Part shown: in pieces, positions 5,137 to 5,995 of the stretch
Layout of the letters: each line of letters opens with the position of its first letter
Numbering within the stretch: the first letter of the stretch is position 1
Assembly: GCA_934525325.1 (NCBI GenBank)
Contig: CAKSZE010000076.1
Span: forward strand, 1-5,995
Source of the DNA: an uncultured Faecalibacterium sp.
GTDB taxonomy: Bacteria; Bacillota; Clostridia; Oscillospirales; Ruminococcaceae
Length of the DNA: 5,995 bases
Direction of reading: 5' to 3'
Notes under the pieces: generated by a model
Seen by the model: the letters and a program-made list of their open reading frames with translations, nothing else
Databases searched by the model: none
What the model was told of the DNA's origin: nothing
Translations under genes and position numbers: made by a program

Positions 5137-5810
5137 GAAATTCGGCAATGCCCCACGATGTCGGTTCGTTTTTCCAGAATATCCTGTTCGTAGGCAGTCT
5201 GCCATGGGTCATTGTGGTGAATGATATAGGGCACTCCGTTTTTATTTCGCCGGTCGGACACGATGCCGATATGTCTTTCAAAGATCACAATGTCGCCGCC
5301 CTGCCATTCTTCTATTTCCGAGATATCTGTAGTGAGGGCAGCTGCCGTGTGTGAAAAAAATACCTTCAGGTTTCTCACCCGTCGGAAATCTATGTTTGCA
5401 TCCGGTTCTGCCACCATATAATCCTGTGGCTGCTCCCGGATATCTGCGTCCACAAGCACTTGCAGGTCATATCCGGCATTCTTCAACGCATAAGCAACTA
5501 CATCGGTGCAAACGCCATAGTCATCGTCAGGATAACCGGTCTCATAATAGCGGCTTATGTATTTTGGATGTGTGCTCACATAGGCCAGCGCACCGTTCAG
5601 AATATCCAGCTGGTCATCTACGCCGTCATCATCCCGATCCACGCTGCTATGAAACTGCGGTATCCTGCCCTGATAGTCGTCCTCAGGCCGGGACGCCGAG
5701 GTGCGCTGGTAATGTGTCAGCACATAAAATGCGATGCTGCATAACAGCAAAAGCGCCAGTACCGCTATATAATGTTTTGCTGTATCCTTGCGGGTCCTGT
5801 CCGAACGCAT
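5130..5810 (-). CDS. DUF1287-type protein with N-terminal membrane anchor
   Basis: The 226-residue protein has a basic N-terminus, one hydrophobic segment (about 14-32, AVLALLLLCSIAFYVL) and no clear signal peptidase site, so it is probably anchored with the main domain outside the cell. D58-R-D60-D-D62-G-V-D-D66 has the DxDxDGxxD form of a calcium-binding loop. GVCTDVVAYAL (99-109, C101), GGDIVIF (171-177), RHIGIVSD (179-186, H180) and IIHHN (196-200) follow the pattern of DUF1287 proteins such as E. coli YijF. Cys, His and His/Asn in that order recall NlpC/P60-like papain-fold enzymes, so a cell-wall hydrolase or amidase activity is possible but unproven. An upstream in-frame ATG at 5906 lies inside the rRNA terminator, so the start is 5810, with AGGAAAGGGTGAG just before it. 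The gene is convergent with the aldolase and shares its terminator. Confidence 0.85.
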   Translation of the reverse strand: MRSDRTRKDTAKHYIAVLALLLLCSIAFYVLTHYQRTSASRPEDDYQGRIPQFHSSVDRDDDGVDDQLDILNGALAYVSTHPKYISRYYETGYPDDDYGVCTDVVAYALKNAGYDLQVLVDADIREQPQDYMVAEPDANIDFRRVRNLKVFFSHTAAALTTDISEIEEWQGGDIVIFERHIGIVSDRRNKNGVPYIIHHNDPWQTAYEQDILEKRTDIVGHCRISK

Positions 5811-5832
5811 ATTCTCACCCTTTCCTGCTTTG

Positions 5833-5861
5833 AGGATACCAGCTTTTTCCCCATTCTGCAA
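5833..5861 (-). promoter_or_regulatory. Promoter of the DUF1287 gene
   Basis: On the minus strand TTGCAG (5856-5861) and TATCCT (5833-5838) are 17 bases apart, with TG one base before the -10 (TGGTATCCT), so an extended -10. Transcription should begin near 5826, leaving a leader of only about 16 bases that just contains the ribosome binding site. The promoter lies directly after the rRNA terminator, so this gene is separate from the rRNA operon. Confidence 0.7.
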
Positions 5862-5884
5862 CCCTTTAGCATATAGAACACAAC

Positions 5885-5915
5885 AAAAAAGCCCTGAGAC
5901 TTTCATCTCAGAGCT
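5885..5915 (-). terminator. Intrinsic terminator of the rRNA operon
   Basis: On the minus strand AGCTCTGAGA pairs with TCTCAGGGCT (one U-G wobble) around a 6-base loop, followed by TTTTTT (5885-5890). It starts about 8 bases after the 3' end of the 5S rRNA. Confidence 0.9.
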
Positions 5916-5922
5916 CTTTGTT

Positions 5923-5995
5923 AAGTCGGCGACTACCTATTTTCACAAGCCGTTTCCAGCTAACTATCTTCGGCACAAGTAAGCTTAACTTCTGT
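5923..5995 (-). rRNA. rrf: 5S ribosomal RNA, 3' part (5' end outside window)
   Basis: The minus strand begins with ACAGAAGTTAAGC and continues with GCCGAAGATAGT and AAAATAGGTAGTCGCCGACTT, which are the conserved 5S landmarks (AAGUUAAG, GCCGAxxxUAGU, UAGGU..CGCC). About 73 of roughly 117 bases are present. The 3' end is placed at the GCCGACTT that should pair with the unseen 5' end, and could be off by two or three bases. As 5S is normally last in the operon, 23S and 16S genes should lie beyond the right edge. Confidence 0.92.

Noticed and set aside
1..5995. Insertion sequence, prophage or CRISPR array
   Set aside because: No transposase, integrase, terminal repeats of IS type or regularly spaced direct repeats were seen.

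Overview
The window looks like chromosomal DNA of a GC-rich gut Firmicute of the Oscillospiraceae (Ruminococcaceae), most like Faecalibacterium or a close relative. The signs are strong AGGAG-type ribosome binding sites, G/C-rich third codon positions, a clostridial-type class II fructose-bisphosphate aldolase, and a bacterial 5S rRNA at one edge. The genus is an inference from overall character, not from a database match.

Left part (1-3476, minus strand): a two-gene unit. A promoter near 3470 drives a SpoU/TrmH-type 23S rRNA 2'-O-methyltransferase (rlmB-like, 2583-3389). After a 42-base gap follows a very long ORF (start 2540) that leaves the window at base 1. It has a roughly 345-residue Pro/Ala/Glu/Lys-rich, probably disordered N-terminus, then a membrane and cytoplasmic part laid out like a P1B-type (heavy-metal) P-type ATPase. 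Every catalytic signature visible in the window is degraded, so I read it as a pseudo-ATPase. This is the most unusual object here. The long plus-strand ORFs over the same bases are its shadows.

Middle (3390-4179): a divergent intergenic region of about 790 bases without a credible gene. It holds the two outward promoters and an unusually dense set of dyads and repeats: five TTCCAC/GTGGAA cores, two of them DnaA-box-like TTTTCCACA sites, a GTTGAAAAC element present three times, and several perfect palindromes. Next on the plus strand is a highly expressed class II fructose-1,6-bisphosphate aldolase (4180-5043) with a near-consensus promoter, a strong ribosome binding site and a strong hairpin terminator.

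Right part (5087-5995): the aldolase terminator is placed between convergent genes and its T-tract overlaps the stop codon of a minus-strand DUF1287-type membrane-anchored protein (5130-5810). That gene has its own promoter just downstream of an intrinsic terminator that ends a minus-strand rRNA operon; the 3' part of its 5S rRNA fills the last about 73 bases. The remainder of the rRNA operon should lie beyond the right edge.

The genes do not form one pathway: rRNA modification plus an orphan membrane pseudo-enzyme, central glycolysis, and an envelope-associated protein beside an rRNA operon.
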